From CAZAGT01 sp964484515 (GTDB lineage Bacteria > Desulfobacterota > DSM-4660 > Desulfatiglandales > HGW-15): a stretch of 6,741 bases of DNA. A model generated the notes under the pieces. It saw nothing but the letters and a program-made list of their open reading frames with translations. It was not told where the DNA came from and did no database searches. Position 1 is the first letter of the stretch. Each line of letters starts with the position of its first letter. The position numbers and the translations under genes were made by a program. The stretch covers positions 1 to 6,741 of the forward strand of contig CAZAGT010000295.1 of the NCBI GenBank assembly GCA_964484515.1, written 5' to 3'. Shown here piece by piece: positions 5,256 through 6,741 of this stretch.

Positions 5256-6741
5256 TTAGATCTTCAATGCCGTCAGAAATCCCTCTTTGATCGCTTCGAG
5301 GGCGTCCCGAGGCTCTTGCGCATCGCCAATGGTATAGATTTCAGAGGCCAAACCCGTGATTTCCTTCAAAGCGGCGGTTTCCGGCTTGGAGCCGGTAGCG
5401 ATAACAACCGCGTCGGCGGGCAGCCGATCGAGTTGGCCCTCCTTTTCAAACGTCACCCTGTCCGGGCCGATCTCCATCGCCCGGGCGCTCGTCATGATCG
5501 TGACACCGAGTCGCCTCAGCTCAGACAGGACGGTCCACCGCGTCGAGGCCCCAATGTCCAGACCGGCCTTCTTCGTCATCTCCAGGACGGTGACATGCTT
5601 GTTTCCCCTGTCGACCAGGAGCTCCAATTGATCCCAGCTCTCAGCGCGGTTGGCAACCAAGAAATGAAGGATTTCCGGCGAAATGGTCCCCTGATTGGCT
5701 AGATAAAGGGCGGTTTCCAAACCCACTGCGTTTCCGCCTATGATGACGACCTCTCGGCCGACACGAACCTCCCCCTTCAGGACGTCCCAGGCTCCAAGGA
5801 CGTTGGAGTTCTCGACTCCCTCGATATCCGGCAGCAGGGGGGTTGCTCCGGTCGCCAGGACGGCCACCGCGGGGGCGAATGACTTGACGAATTCGGCATC
5901 CGCTTTTTGGCCAAGCAGGATCGTGACACCGAGGGCCTCGAGGTTATTACTCAGGTCTACGGCCGCCGTGACCATCTCCCCTCGGCCCGGGATGCGCCGG
6001 TTCAGAAGCAGTTGACCGCCCAATTGATCGGTTTGTTCGACGAGGGTGACATCATGTCCTCTCTCGGCCGCCGTGCAGGCGGCCTTCATGCCGGCCGGTC
6101 CTCCACCCACGACCAGGACCTTCTTGGCCTCGGCGGCAGGGCTTACCTCAAGTTCTCGCTCCAGGCCTGCCCTTGGGTTCACCAGGCATCCAGCCGGTTG
6201 GAACCTGAAGATCTTGTCGAAGCACCCCTGATTACAGGCGATACAGTGATAGATCTGATCAGAACGCCCCTCAAGGGCCTTATTGGGGAGGTCCGGGTCC
6301 GCCAGAAGTCCCCTTGCCATCGTCACCAGGTCGGCTTCCCCCCTTCTGATGATGGATTCCCCTTGAGAGGGATCGTTGATTCGGTTGCTGGCCAGGACCG
6401 GCTTTGCAACGGCCGTTCGGACGCCTTGGGCCAGATAGGTAAAGGCTTGACGGGGCACGAAGGTGCTCAGCTGGGGGATCCGCGTCTCATGCCAACCCCC
6501 GGTCACGTCGAAGAGGTCAATCCCGGCCTTTTCCAGTTCGGCGGCAAACATCCGCATCTCCCGATTCGTGTTACCCCCATCCATGAACTCGTTGCCGGCC
6601 AATCGAATCGAGACCGGATACTCCGGCCCCACGGCCTCACGTACTTTGGACACGACCTCGAGGCCAAAACGCATCCGATTCTCGAGACTGCCGCCATAAC
6701 GGTCCTGCCTCAGGTTGGTCAGCGGGGAGAGGAATTGGCTG
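5256..6741 (-). CDS. NADH:flavin oxidoreductase / 2,4-dienoyl-CoA reductase-like Fe-S flavoenzyme (5' end beyond window)
   Basis: The frame stays open to the right edge, so the N-terminus and start are missing; 494 residues are visible, against about 650-680 for complete relatives. Numbering here takes the internal Met at 6674 as 1. Before it stands the OYE-family motif YGGSLENR. The rest of the FMN-binding TIM barrel follows, with WHETRIP (61-67; the His matches an active-site His in E. coli FadH) and ADLVTMARGLLADP. A 4Fe-4S site has C144, C147, C151 and C163, exactly the C-x2-C-x3-C-x11-C of this family. An FAD-binding GGGPAG (190-195) and an NAD(P)-binding IIGGNAVGLE (311-320) complete the FadH/enoate-reductase/trimethylamine-dehydrogenase layout. 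Relatives reduce C=C bonds of dienoyl-CoAs or enoates; the substrate here is unknown. The ending ...GFLTALKI is typical. It appears intact except for the window edge. Confidence 0.92.
   Translation of the reverse strand, partial: SQFLSPLTNLRQDRYGGSLENRMRFGLEVVSKVREAVGPEYPVSIRLAGNEFMDGGNTNREMRMFAAELEKAGIDLFDVTGGWHETRIPQLSTFVPRQAFTYLAQGVRTAVAKPVLASNRINDPSQGESIIRRGEADLVTMARGLLADPDLPNKALEGRSDQIYHCIACNQGCFDKIFRFQPAGCLVNPRAGLERELEVSPAAEAKKVLVVGGGPAGMKAACTAAERGHDVTLVEQTDQLGGQLLLNRRIPGRGEMVTAAVDLSNNLEALGVTILLGQKADAEFVKSFAPAVAVLATGATPLLPDIEGVENSNVLGAWDVLKGEVRVGREVVIIGGNAVGLETALYLANQGTISPEILHFLVANRAESWDQLELLVDRGNKHVTVLEMTKKAGLDIGASTRWTVLSELRRLGVTIMTSARAMEIGPDRVTFEKEGQLDRLPADAVVIATGSKPETAALKEITGLASEIYTIGDAQEPRDALEAIKEGFLTALKI

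Noticed and set aside
1..6741. CRISPR array, insertion sequence, tRNA or rRNA
   Set aside because: No regularly spaced repeats, transposase motifs, terminal repeats or tRNA/rRNA signatures were seen on either strand.

Overview
All convincing genes lie on the minus strand, so the window reads from right to left. The gene content suggests an anaerobic diderm bacterium of moderately high GC, most likely Desulfobacterota ('Deltaproteobacteria') or a similar lineage. The reasons are an Fe-S/flavin enoyl-CoA reductase-type enzyme, a TrpB2-type tryptophan synthase beta chain, a divergent pyruvoyl AdoMet-decarboxylase homologue and a periplasmic HAAT-type binding protein with a Sec signal. The lineage is an inference; no rRNA or other marker is present.

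Layout from right to left: (i) 6741-5256, the 5'-truncated end of an OYE/2,4-dienoyl-CoA-reductase-like flavoenzyme with a Cys4 iron-sulfur site and an FAD/NAD(P) module; (ii) 5153-4770, a small AdoMet decarboxylase (SpeD/SpeH)-like protein; (iii) 4736-4283, a 450-bp regulatory interval; (iv) 4282-2894, trpB2; (v) 2880-2850, a perfect 14-bp inverted repeat; (vi) 2828-2541 and 2544-1918, a Cys-rich small protein overlapping by 4 bases a MobA/MocA-like nucleotidyltransferase; (vii) 1917-1682, a noncoding gap; (viii) 1681-359, a branched-chain-amino-acid-type ABC substrate-binding protein, closed by a strong terminator at 304-270; (ix) 269-1, mostly empty, with a doubtful open frame running off the left edge.

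The most notable element is in the interval upstream of trpB2. It contains a good sigma70-type promoter, a 29-codon leader peptide with a Trp codon at position 8 and tandem Trp codons at 19-20, and three competing RNA pairings: a 9-bp hairpin whose 5' arm starts three bases after the Trp-Trp codons, a 14-pair antiterminator that includes the leader stop codon, and a 12-13-bp terminator followed by a T run. This is the full architecture of a ribosome-mediated trp attenuator, here placed in front of a solitary trpB2 rather than a complete trp operon. It implies that TrpB2 is made when charged tRNA-Trp is scarce, tying this paralogue to tryptophan supply. A second, weaker pair of mutually exclusive folds lies between the attenuator and the trpB2 start.

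TrpB2, the Cys-rich protein and the nucleotidyltransferase could be one transcription unit; the flavoenzyme, the SpeD-like protein and the transport protein probably belong to separate units.
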